DNA of 25,033 nt from the NCBI GenBank assembly GCA_964427005.1, contig CAYRTL010000081.1, positions 1 to 25,033 of the forward strand. The letters run 5' to 3'. Shown one piece after another: positions 1 to 6,858 of this stretch. Made by a program: the position numbers and the translations under genes. Below the pieces are notes generated by a model. It did not search any database, was not told where the DNA came from, and worked only from the letters and a program-made list of their open reading frames with translations. This stretch comes from JAMXLO01 sp964427005 (GTDB taxonomy: Bacteria > Pseudomonadota > Alphaproteobacteria > Acetobacterales > Acetobacteraceae). Every line of letters starts with the position of its first letter. The stretch's first letter is position 1.

Positions 1-8
1 ATGACAGG

Positions 9-1256
9 CTAGCACCGCGCGTTCACCTGGTCGCGCGCAAAGCCGGCCGTGGACGCATAGCCGCGCACAATCGCCTCGCGTTCCGCGTGTGATGCCACCG
101 CATCCACATCCGTAAACCCATCCGGCGCGCGTTCCTCGAGAACGTCGATCACCCGCTCCGGTCCGCCTTTGCGGTTCATCAGCACGATCTCTGCCGTCAT
201 CGGCCGCCTCTCGGCATCGTATGCCGCCAGCGCATCCACCACGTCCGCGCCGCGCAGATGCCGCGCCAGCGCCCGTGCGTCCAACACCGCCTGGCTCGCG
301 CCATTCGATCCCACCGGATACATCGGATGCGCCGCGTCGCCGAGTAACGTCGCGCGTGCAAATGACCAACGCGGCAGAGGATCGCGGTCGCACATGGGGT
401 ACTCGTAGAACGTGCCGCTCGCCTGGATCAGCGCCAGAGGATCGACGAAGTCGAGGCGGAACCGGTCGCGCACGAATGGTTCCACCTCGTCCCATCGGCC
501 TGGACGGTTCCAGTCCTCTCGTCGCGGCGGCAGGCCTGTACCGTCGGCGATGCGCGCCATCACCGCCCAGTTGGTCAACCGCCGATGCGGTTCGGCAGGA
601 TCGGCATGGATCGGATAGAACACGAACTTCTGGCCCATGCCGCCGGCGATGACCATGGTTCGGCCATCGACATACACCGGCCAATCGGTTGCGCCGCGCC
701 ATAGCATCATGCCATTCCAGACCGGCGGACCTTCATTCGGATAGAACGCAGCCCGCACGGTCGAATGGATGCCATCGGCACCGACCAGCACATCGCCCTC
801 GGCCTCCAACGTATCGCTGCCATCGCGCTGCTCGAATCGGGCCACCACGCGATCGCCACGATCCGCAAACGAGACCAGGCGGCAGCCGGTGCGCAGCGCA
901 TCGTCGCCCAGCCGTGTACGCACCGCATCGAGCAGCACGCCATGCAGCTTGCCGCGATGAATGGAAAACTGCGGCGTATCGAAGCCCGCGTCGGTGCCGC
1001 GCAGCTCGCGCCAAACCACTTGGCCGAAGCGGTTGGCATAGATCAGCTCGCGCGTGCGAATGCCGGCGCGATCGAGCGCAGGCAGCAAGCCGAGAGCGGC
1101 AAGTTCCTTGATCGCGTGTGGCAACGTGTTGATGCCAACGCCGAGTTCGCGCAGCTCGCGCACCTGCTCGAACACGGTGCACGCGATACCAACATCATGC
1201 AGCGACAACGCCGTCGCCAGCCCGCCGATCCCACCGCCGATGATCAGGACGTGCAT
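9..1256 (-). CDS. FAD-dependent monooxygenase, PhzS / salicylate-hydroxylase-like
   Basis: Class A flavoprotein monooxygenase of 415 residues, expected to be cytosolic, using NAD(P)H and O2 to hydroxylate an aromatic or similar ring. Visible motifs: the Rossmann GGGIGG at residues 7-12; an arginine in the IHRGKL segment near 99-104; the DG motif (GADGIHSTVR) at about 159-168; and the GD motif (LLGDAAHPMYPVGSNG) at about 305-319, which contacts the FAD ribityl chain. The GVGINTLPHA stretch near 39-48 resembles the group annotated flavin-dependent oxidoreductase that includes pyocyanin-forming PhzS, but no phenazine genes are nearby, so the substrate is unknown. Length is normal for the family. 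The ATG at 1256 starts directly at the Rossmann strand. It is transcribed divergently from the small exported protein at 1361. Family assignment is firm; substrate is not. Confidence 0.9.
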   Translation of the reverse strand: MHVLIIGGGIGGLATALSLHDVGIACTVFEQVRELRELGVGINTLPHAIKELAALGLLPALDRAGIRTRELIYANRFGQVVWRELRGTDAGFDTPQFSIHRGKLHGVLLDAVRTRLGDDALRTGCRLVSFADRGDRVVARFEQRDGSDTLEAEGDVLVGADGIHSTVRAAFYPNEGPPVWNGMMLWRGATDWPVYVDGRTMVIAGGMGQKFVFYPIHADPAEPHRRLTNWAVMARIADGTGLPPRREDWNRPGRWDEVEPFVRDRFRLDFVDPLALIQASGTFYEYPMCDRDPLPRWSFARATLLGDAAHPMYPVGSNGASQAVLDARALARHLRGADVVDALAAYDAERRPMTAEIVLMNRKGGPERVIDVLEERAPDGFTDVDAVASHAEREAIVRGYASTAGFARDQVNARC

Positions 1257-1360
1257 CGTATCACAGCTCCCTCACTTGGCCCTGCAGCACATATCGTAGT
1301 TGTGAGCGCACCAGAGGAGTTGGGTGCCTATGTCAGTGCTCGGACCAGGAGAGGTTTACC

Positions 1361-1633
1361 ATGACACGATCTCTCAACCATCTGTCCGCTGCGCTGTTCG
1401 TCGCTGTAGCGCTCTCCGGCGGCCAGGCCCTCGCGAATGTCTGCCAAACCGACAATCTGATGTGCCCAACCTCGATGCCAGTGGACGGCTACTGCCAGTG
1501 CACAGCCCACGGCGTAACGGAGGACGGCACAGTCGTACCCCCTAGCCCGCGCGTTCATTTCAACGCGACGCCGGGCGGATGCGGCGCAGACCCACGCGCA
1601 CCAGGCTGTCGAGGGCAAACTGCGTTTCGCTGA
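1361..1633 (+). CDS. small exported protein with six cysteines, function unknown
   Basis: A 90-residue protein with a classical Sec signal peptide: basic start (MTRSLNH), hydrophobic core of about 15 residues, and a likely cleavage after ALA near residue 25. The mature part is about 65 residues with six cysteines (VCQ, MCP, YCQC, GCG, GCR) and many Pro and Gly, which suggests a disulfide-stabilised periplasmic or secreted peptide. The ATG is preceded by AGGAGAGG at good spacing, which supports both reality and start. It is divergent from the FAD monooxygenase and convergent with livF. I do not recognise a named family. Function is unknown; export is inferred from the signal sequence. Confidence 0.7.
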   Translation: MTRSLNHLSAALFVAVALSGGQALANVCQTDNLMCPTSMPVDGYCQCTAHGVTEDGTVVPPSPRVHFNATPGGCGADPRAPGCRGQTAFR

Positions 1634-1655
1634 GGTGTTGGCCTGACAGGTGAAG

Positions 1656-1685
1656 GACGGCGGCCTTGATCGGGCCGCCTCCGTC
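1656..1685. terminator. putative bidirectional hairpin between convergent genes
   Basis: GGCGGCC (1659-1665) pairs perfectly with GGCCGCC (1673-1679) around a 7-nt loop, and outer GAC/GTC pairs extend it with a bulge. It lies between the small exported protein and livF, and its right edge touches the livF stop codon. There is no clear T-run on either side, so it could be a processing or stabilising hairpin rather than a true intrinsic terminator. Confidence 0.4.
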
Positions 1686-2382
1686 ACATGCCCAGATATG
1701 CCCGCCGTACGGCATTGTCAGCGGCGATTTCCGCGGCTGAACCGGACAGCACGATCCGCCCGGTTTGCAGCACATAAGCCCTGTCAGCTATCGCCAGGGC
1801 TTCCACCAGCCGCTGCTCCACCAGCAGCACTGTTACGCCCAGATCGCGGATGCGCGTGACCGCGGCGAGAATGTCGTCCACCAGCCGAGGCATGATTCCC
1901 TGGCTCGGCTCATCCAGCATCAGGAAGCGCGGCTGCGTCATCAGCGCGCGGCCGATGGCCAGCATCTGCTGTTCGCCGCCAGACAAAGTCTCGGCGCGCT
2001 GCGGCAGGCGTTCCTGCAATCGCGGGAACAGCGAAAAGACCAACTCCAGCGGGGCAAAACGGTCAGCGCCACGCTTCGTGTAGGCGCCGAGACGCAGATT
2101 GTCCTCCACCGAAAGCCGCGGGAACAACCGACGGCCTTCGGGGACCATCGATACGCCCAGTTGTGTGATCCGATGCGCGGGCAGGCGGCGCAGGGACTGC
2201 CCCTCGAATTCGATCACGCCGTCAGTGGTCACCTGGCCGGCGATCGACTTCAGCAGCGTGCTCTTGCCGGCACCGTTCGCGCCGACGACAGCGACGATTT
2301 CGCCGCGCGCCACCTCCAGCGACACGCCCTGCAACGCGCGCAGGCCACGATAAGCGGCTGAGACGTTCTCAAGCCGCAGCAT
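1684..2382 (-). CDS. livF: LivF-type ABC transporter ATP-binding protein
   Basis: Cytoplasmic ATPase subunit of a branched-chain amino acid/amide-type (HAAT) importer; 232 residues, the usual LivF size. Walker A is GANGAGKST at 34-42, the signature LSGGE is at 133-137, and Walker B is FLMLDE at 153-158. The switch-type segment LLVEQ follows. The C-terminal VRRAYLGM is the typical LivF ending. It is last in the operon and overlaps the end of livG by 14 bp, implying translational coupling. The transported substrate cannot be deduced from the ATPase. Confidence 0.95.
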   Translation of the reverse strand: MLRLENVSAAYRGLRALQGVSLEVARGEIVAVVGANGAGKSTLLKSIAGQVTTDGVIEFEGQSLRRLPAHRITQLGVSMVPEGRRLFPRLSVEDNLRLGAYTKRGADRFAPLELVFSLFPRLQERLPQRAETLSGGEQQMLAIGRALMTQPRFLMLDEPSQGIMPRLVDDILAAVTRIRDLGVTVLLVEQRLVEALAIADRAYVLQTGRIVLSGSAAEIAADNAVRRAYLGM

Positions 2383-3097
2383 AGCGGTCGCCGAGATAGG
2401 CGCGGATCACGTCGGGATTGCGCACCACGTCCTGCGGCGCGCCAATGGTCAGCACGCGACCAAGGTCGAGCACCACGGCACGATCGACCAGCGGCAGCAG
2501 CACTTCCATGACGTGCTCGACCATCATCACGGTGATGCCGCGCGCGCGGACGTCGCGGATAAGTTGCACGCCGGATTGCGCCTCCACCGGCGTCAGGCCG
2601 GTCAGCATCTCGTCGAGCAGCAGCAACCGCGGTTGGGTGGCAAGCGCGCGCGCCACTTCGAGGCGCCGCTTCTCCGCCGGGGTCAGCGAATGGGCTGGAG
2701 TGTCGGCGCGTGCCGCAAGCCCGGTGAACTCCAACGTCTCCATTGCGCGAGCCATGGCAGGATGTGTGCGCGAGAGGCGCGCATAGGCCCCCACCATGAC
2801 GTTCTCCAGGACGGTCATGGAATCGAAGCTGCGCACCACCTGGAAGGTGCGCGCAATGCCCAGAAGCGAACACTGCTCGGGCGACAGTCCCGAAATGCGC
2901 CGGCCGGACAGGCGGATCTCGCCTTCATCGGGCACCACCTCGCCGGAGATCGCGTTGAACAGCGAGGTCTTGCCGGCGCCGTTGGGCCCGATCAGGCCAA
3001 GGATTTCGCCCTCATTCACGTCGAAGCTGATATCGACATTGGCGGCCACGCCGCCGAAGGACTTGCTGACGCCATCAACTTCAAGCAGCAGCGGCAT
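2369..3097 (-). CDS. livG: LivG-type ABC transporter ATP-binding protein, atypical signature motif
   Basis: Partner ATPase of LivF. The start is placed at the ATG at 3097 (MPLLLEV), giving 242 residues; an in-frame upstream ATG would add 12 residues unlike the family. Walker A GPNGAGKTS is at about 37-45, the Q-loop follows ARTFQ, Walker B LLLLDE is at about 158-163, and an H-loop VEH follows. The ABC signature, normally LS[GY]GQ, reads LTPAE (138-142) before KRRLEVARAL. I recall similar LTxA[ED] variants in other LivG-like proteins, so the subunit may still be active, with LivF providing the canonical signature. It overlaps livM by 17 bp. The ending YLGDRYAA is typical of LivG. Confidence 0.93.
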   Translation of the reverse strand: MPLLLEVDGVSKSFGGVAANVDISFDVNEGEILGLIGPNGAGKTSLFNAISGEVVPDEGEIRLSGRRISGLSPEQCSLLGIARTFQVVRSFDSMTVLENVMVGAYARLSRTHPAMARAMETLEFTGLAARADTPAHSLTPAEKRRLEVARALATQPRLLLLDEMLTGLTPVEAQSGVQLIRDVRARGITVMMVEHVMEVLLPLVDRAVVLDLGRVLTIGAPQDVVRNPDVIRAYLGDRYAAA

Positions 3098-4091
3098 CGT
3101 CTGCTCCGGCGGGCGCGCGCACGCGTACGCCAATCAGACTGGCCAGGCCTTGCGGCCGCGCCAACGCCACCAGGATGATCAACGCGCCATAGATCATCAG
3201 ATCAACGCCGCGTCCCGAACCGCCGAGATAGGAACGCGTGAGTTCCGACAGTGGGATCAACACGGCGGCGCCGACCAGCGGTCCCCATAGCGTGCCGACG
3301 CCGCCCAGTACCGCGGGCAACGGGATCAGGATGGAGAGTTGGCCATACAGCACACTGTCAGGATCGATATAGCCGACGTATTGCGCATAGATCGCGCCGC
3401 CGATACCGGTCAGCGCGCCGCTGATTGCAGCCGCCGCCATTTTCGATGGGAAGATACGCACCGCGAGGCTGCGAGCCGCGATCGGATCATCCTTCACCGC
3501 GCGCCAGACAAAGCCCCAGCGTGAGCCTTCGATCAGCCACGCCACCAGCCAGGCCGCCGCGGCGAACGCAAGTGCCGCGTAGTGATATGGCAGCTTGTCA
3601 ATGCGGAATTGCAGCCATAGCCAGGAATCGCCGATGGCGCGCCGGTAGGGGATGTTGATGCCCGTCGCCCCGCCGACCCAGTCCCAGTTCAGGAACAGCA
3701 GATACCCGATCTCTCCCACTACGACGGTGGCGATGGCGTAGTAATGACCGGAGAGGCGGAAACATGGCCAGCCGACAAGTAGCGCCATCAGTCCGCCCAG
3801 CGCTCCGCCTGCGAACATGCCTATGGTCGGCGGGATGCCAAGGCGCGTCAGCAGCAGCGTCGATACATACGCGCCTACGCCGAAATACAGCGCATGGCTC
3901 AGCGAAATCTGCCCGCAATAGCCGCCCAGGATGTTCCAGGCTTGCGCCAGACCGGCGAACAGCACGGTGATGATGATCAGATTGCGCGTGTAGACGTCGT
4001 GGATCGGCAGCGGCAGAATCGCCAATGCGATCAACAGCCCGGCGCCGATGACCAGTTCCTTCCGCCGCCGCCGCGTGATGGAGGTTTCCAT
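3081..4091 (-). CDS. livM: LivM-type ABC transporter permease
   Basis: Inner-membrane permease of 336 residues with many hydrophobic segments and the family hallmarks GGYCGQISLSHALYFGVGAY (near 56-75), the YYAIATV segment, and a GGVGTLWGPLVGAAVL segment near the end. It pairs with LivH to form the pore. The short basic N-terminus METSITRRRRKE precedes the first helix. The start codon sits inside a 28-bp sequence duplicated 101 bp upstream at the livH stop, so the start region was rebuilt by a REP-like insertion (see the repeat entries). Reading into livM appears to be maintained by a bridging mini-ORF ending in TAATG. Confidence 0.94.
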   Translation of the reverse strand: METSITRRRRKELVIGAGLLIALAILPLPIHDVYTRNLIIITVLFAGLAQAWNILGGYCGQISLSHALYFGVGAYVSTLLLTRLGIPPTIGMFAGGALGGLMALLVGWPCFRLSGHYYAIATVVVGEIGYLLFLNWDWVGGATGINIPYRRAIGDSWLWLQFRIDKLPYHYAALAFAAAAWLVAWLIEGSRWGFVWRAVKDDPIAARSLAVRIFPSKMAAAAISGALTGIGGAIYAQYVGYIDPDSVLYGQLSILIPLPAVLGGVGTLWGPLVGAAVLIPLSELTRSYLGGSGRGVDLMIYGALIILVALARPQGLASLIGVRVRAPAGADDAAAA

Positions 4092-4097
4092 TACAGC
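4070..4097 (-). repeat. 28-bp direct repeat, copy at the livM start
   Basis: Matches 4171-4198 at 26 of 28 positions, in the same orientation and offset by exactly 101 bp. On the minus strand it contains the livM ATG and first seven codons (M-E-T-S-I-T-R). The other copy reads M-E-P-S-I-T-R. The two copies flank a REP-like palindrome, so this is a duplication associated with that insertion. Confidence 0.9.
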
Positions 4098-4192
4098 ACC
4101 CTCTCGTCATGCCGGGCGCACGAGAAGACGTGGATGCCGGGGCCAAGCCCCGGCATGATGATGAAGCAACGCCGCGTGATGGAGGGTTCCAT
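4091..4192 (-). other. 33-codon bridging mini-ORF between livH and livM
   Basis: Its ATG (4192-4190) overlaps the livH stop as TGATG. It reads M-E-P-S-I-T-R-R, a ghost of the livM N-terminus, runs through the REP-like palindrome (IIMPGLGPGIHVF) and stops at TAA overlapping the livM start as TAATG. The insert length of 101 is not a multiple of three, so it cannot be an in-frame extension of LivM. The peptide is probably not functional in itself; the arrangement would pass ribosomes from livH to livM. Expression is inference. Confidence 0.4.
4098..4170. repeat. REP-like palindromic element inserted between livH and livM
   Basis: The core is a perfect hairpin: ATGCCGGGGC (4134-4143), loop CAA, GCCCCGGCAT (4147-4156). 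A partial second half, CGTCATGCCGGGC, lies at 4105-4117. This resembles the CATGCCGGGC..GCCCGGCATG intergenic palindromes widespread in Alphaproteobacteria. It is bordered by the two copies of a 28-bp direct repeat. There is no T-run, so it is unlikely to be a strong terminator, consistent with continued transcription of the operon. Confidence 0.8.
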
Positions 4193-4198
4193 CACAGC
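4171..4198 (-). repeat. 28-bp direct repeat, copy at the livH stop
   Basis: Second copy of the 4070-4097 sequence (26/28 identical). On the minus strand it contains the livH TGA overlapping an ATG (TGATG), followed by codons nearly identical to the LivM N-terminus. This is probably the remnant of the ancestral livH-livM overlap. Confidence 0.9.
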
Positions 4199-5067
4199 GT
4201 TCCGAACAGGCCACGGGGGCGGAACATCAGCACCGCGAGATAGATCGCGAACATGCCCACTTGCTTGAGCGACGGCTCAAACAGAAGCGCGGTCAGCGCC
4301 TCCACTTCACCGATGAGCAGGCCGGCAACGAGCGCACCCAGCAGGCTGCCGAAGCCGCCAAGCGCCACGGTGACATAAGCAATCAGCGCGAAATTCGCCC
4401 CAACATTCGGTGAGACGTAATAGAAGGTGGCCAGCATGACGCCAGCGATGCCGACGGCGGCGGCGCCCAGTCCCCAGCCCATGGCGAAGATGCGGTCGCG
4501 ATTGATGCCGATGAGCGCCACGGCCTCACGATCCTCGCGCGTCGCCTCCAATGCGCGGCCGAACTCGGTGCGGCTGATCAGCATCAGCGCGCCGAAGGCA
4601 AGCAGGCTGACAATGCCGGCGGCAAGCTGCGGCACCGGTACAAAGACACCGCCGAGGTCGATGGTGTGATTGGCGAGCAGCGATGTGCTGACGCTCTTGA
4701 AGTCACTGCCGAAGGTGAACTGCGCCGCACCGCGCAGCAGGATCGCCAGGCCGAAGGTGACGAAGATCTGCACCATACCCCGGTTGAAGCGGACCGACAG
4801 GGCACGCGCCATCAGCAGGTGATAGATCGCGACACCCAGCGCGAACAGTGCGAGTGCAACAGGAATCAGCAGGAGCAGCGGATCGAGCCCGGTCGCCAGC
4901 CAGACGATGAAGGTTGCGTACATCGCCAGCATCAGCAGTTCACCGTGCGCGAAGTTCACCACGTCCATCAGGCCGAAGATCAGGCTCAGGCCGGCCGCCA
5001 CCAGCGCGTAGATCAGCCCCATCAGCAGGCCGCCAACGGCGACCTGAAGGAGGATCGTGACGGTCAA
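4192..5067 (-). CDS. livH: LivH-type ABC transporter permease
   Basis: Inner-membrane permease of 291 residues, normal for LivH, with about eight hydrophobic segments. Family-typical stretches are GLIYALVAAGLSLIFGLMDVVNFAHGEL near the N-terminus (part of the subunit interface), RALEATREDREAVALIGIN in the cytoplasmic loop, and VALGGFGSLLGALVAGLLIGEVE toward the end. The start is a TTG at 5067: no ATG or GTG precedes the first helix, and GAGGTG, contributed by the adjacent palindrome, lies about 8-10 nt upstream as a plausible ribosome site. The stop overlaps the ATG of a 33-codon mini-ORF leading into livM. Confidence 0.94.
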   Translation of the reverse strand: MTVTILLQVAVGGLLMGLIYALVAAGLSLIFGLMDVVNFAHGELLMLAMYATFIVWLATGLDPLLLLIPVALALFALGVAIYHLLMARALSVRFNRGMVQIFVTFGLAILLRGAAQFTFGSDFKSVSTSLLANHTIDLGGVFVPVPQLAAGIVSLLAFGALMLISRTEFGRALEATREDREAVALIGINRDRIFAMGWGLGAAAVGIAGVMLATFYYVSPNVGANFALIAYVTVALGGFGSLLGALVAGLLIGEVEALTALLFEPSLKQVGMFAIYLAVLMFRPRGLFGTL

Positions 5068-5227
5068 CTACCTACACCTCGCCCGCGAACCGGGTGAGAG
5101 CCTGCCCCGGACTTGATCCGGGGTCGGCGCGCCATCGTGCGCCGGGAGAGGGTACCGCCACCAGCGCCCCCTCCCGCCGCGCTCCACGCGGCGACCTCCC
5201 CCGCGCGTTGCGCGGGAGAGGTGTACT
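5068..5227. repeat. composite REP-like palindromes between the binding protein and livH
   Basis: A 160-bp non-coding spacer made almost wholly of palindromes. TACACCTCGCCCGCG (near 5072-5086) and CGCGGGAGAGGTGTA (near 5210-5224) form an outer inverted repeat with one mismatch. Inside are CCCCGGA-CTTGA-TCCGGGG (5103-5121), a CGCCGCG..CGCGGCG pair, and a CCCGCGCG..CGCGGG pair. The outer arms match the compact palindrome at 15148-15180, so a family element here seems split or expanded by others. It may stabilise or attenuate the transcript so that the binding protein is made in excess over the permeases, a known role of REP sequences in transporter operons. Confidence 0.75.
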
Positions 5228-6466
5228 TCACTTCCCGACGTTCCACACCGCTTCCTCTGCCGCCACATCGAACGGATAGATCGTGTGGTACTTGCCGCCC
5301 TTGATCTGCTGGATCACCGGCGTGGCCGCGATGTTCTGCCCCGTATTGTCGAACTTGATGCCCTTCCACGGCATGATCGTCTGATTGCCGGGAATGTCAG
5401 TCGCGACCAGCGCCGCATGGAGCTTCTCGGGATCGGTCGAACCTGCGCGGTTGATCGCATCAGCCAGCACGATCAGTGCGGTGATCTCGCGCCCGGTGTT
5501 GTCGTTCAGGTCCTTGTTGTTGCGTGCCTTGTAGAGCGCGTTCACTGCGGGAATGGCAGGGCGCGCCTTGGTCGCGTCCAGCGCGAATGCCGAGCGGCTC
5601 ATCACGCCTTCGGCGAGCGGGCCAACGGCATCAATGAACGCCTGCTCCACGAAACCGGCGGACTGCGCCATGATCGCCTTCGGTGTGTAGCCAACGTCGT
5701 GCAATCCGCGCATCAGCAGGATCGCGTCCGATGTGTAGGACGAAGGCATGATCACATCGGCATCCGCCGCCTTGATCTGCTGTACTTCGGCCGACAGTGA
5801 AGGTGAATTGCCGCGATAGCGGATATCAGCCGCCACCTTGATTCCAGCCGCCTCGGCCATCTGCTTTTGTGCGTTGGAACTGTCCGTGCCGAAGATCGTG
5901 TCCTCGTGGAACAGCACCACCGACTTCACCTTGCGGCCGGTCTTCTCACCAATGTCGCGGAAGAAATCGAACATCGCCTGGGTGAACATCACGTCGTGCG
6001 GCGAGGTGCGGAAGAACCACTTCAGCCCACGCTGGTTCAAACTCGGCGACGAGTTGTCCGCCGACATGTACGGCACTTCATACCGATCGGCGACCTGCGA
6101 AATGGTCGCCGCCGTGGCGCTCTGATACGAGCCGATCAGCGCCACCACATGTTCCTGCGTGATCAGCCGTTCCGCCTCAGCGCGCGCCTTCTGCGGATCG
6201 CCTTGATGATCGGCAAAGATCAGCCGGACCTTCGCGCCGCCCAACTTGTCCAGGCCGCCACCCTTGCCCAGCAGCATTGGGATGTTGTGATTGCCATTGA
6301 TGATCTCGGCCGCGGTCTCCATCCCGGCCTTGGCGTCATTGCCGACCTGCGCGTTCGGCCCGGTCATCGGATACAGCGCGCCGATCACCACATCCTCGGC
6401 TGCACGCACAGAACCACCACCGATCGCCAGCACGAATGCGGCGATCACCAACACCAGACGTTGCAT
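5228..6466 (-). CDS. periplasmic substrate-binding protein of the Liv/HAAT-type ABC importer
   Basis: Type I periplasmic binding protein (Peripla_BP_6 fold) that would deliver ligand to LivHM. The start is placed at the ATG at 6466 (MQRLVLV), giving 412 residues: it begins a clear Sec signal peptide with cleavage after VRA near residue 22, and a G-rich GAGGGGGC segment lies just upstream. The in-frame ATG at 6523 would put 19 polar residues before the signal. The mature start DVVIGALYPMTGPNAQVGND is the family's ligand-binding opening, followed by GSYQSATAATISQVADRYEVPYM and the FRTSPHD segment. It is the first gene of the operon. The ligand is unknown: branched-chain amino acids, amides, or aromatic or organic acids are all possible. 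Confidence 0.93.
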   Translation of the reverse strand: MQRLVLVIAAFVLAIGGGSVRAAEDVVIGALYPMTGPNAQVGNDAKAGMETAAEIINGNHNIPMLLGKGGGLDKLGGAKVRLIFADHQGDPQKARAEAERLITQEHVVALIGSYQSATAATISQVADRYEVPYMSADNSSPSLNQRGLKWFFRTSPHDVMFTQAMFDFFRDIGEKTGRKVKSVVLFHEDTIFGTDSSNAQKQMAEAAGIKVAADIRYRGNSPSLSAEVQQIKAADADVIMPSSYTSDAILLMRGLHDVGYTPKAIMAQSAGFVEQAFIDAVGPLAEGVMSRSAFALDATKARPAIPAVNALYKARNNKDLNDNTGREITALIVLADAINRAGSTDPEKLHAALVATDIPGNQTIMPWKGIKFDNTGQNIAATPVIQQIKGGKYHTIYPFDVAAEEAVWNVGK

Positions 6467-6477
6467 CGGAAGCCCCC

Positions 6478-6519
6478 TCAGTTGAACTGAAATGAAATCA
6501 GCCGGCCACTGACTGTCAA
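6478..6519 (-). promoter_or_regulatory. candidate promoter and palindrome upstream of the binding-protein gene
   Basis: On the minus strand, TTGACA (6519-6514), a perfect -35 hexamer, is followed after 17 nt by TTCATT (6496-6491), a weak -10. A 13-bp perfect palindrome, TCAGTT-G-AACTGA (6478-6490), lies between this and the ribosome site and could be an operator near +1. The -35 box lies about 5 bp downstream of the stop of the preceding membrane-protein gene, so the liv operon probably has its own promoter. The -10 match is poor; no regulator gene is adjacent. Confidence 0.4.
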
Positions 6520-6523
6520 GCAA

Positions 6524-6850
6524 TCACCCCAGCTCGGCGGCAAGAAACGCCAAGCGCGCGCAGATCAGGGCCACAACGGTCGCGCCACAGATCGCGATGA
6601 AAAGACCCCGTGTGGAGAGCATGCGGCGGATCAGCAGAATTGCCACTATCGGCACGATCAGTGAGCCGGCACTGACCACGGCGCTGAATTCCGACCAGGC
6701 ATAGACCCACATGACGAAGCCCAGGATTGCCGCAATGAACACCGGGAAGATGCAGGCGAGCAGCCAATTACTGTCAGGTACCTGCGTCGCCGCGAGCAGG
6801 ACGAAGCCAAACAGCGATATCGACGCGAAGTACAGGATTGGGGCGAGCAT
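6524..6850 (-). CDS. small integral membrane protein, unknown function
   Basis: A 108-residue, very hydrophobic protein with four predicted membrane segments (about 3-22, 29-50, 57-76 and 83-104) and very few charged residues. No known motif is recognised. The start codon at 6850 lies 8 nt after the nadX stop, so it is probably translated from the same message as nadX and mobA. The ribosome site is weak (AACGGGC). Possible functions cannot be inferred beyond membrane location. Confidence 0.65.
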   Translation of the reverse strand: MLAPILYFASISLFGFVLLAATQVPDSNWLLACIFPVFIAAILGFVMWVYAWSEFSAVVSAGSLIVPIVAILLIRRMLSTRGLFIAICGATVVALICARLAFLAAELG

Positions 6851-6858
6851 GCCCGTTA

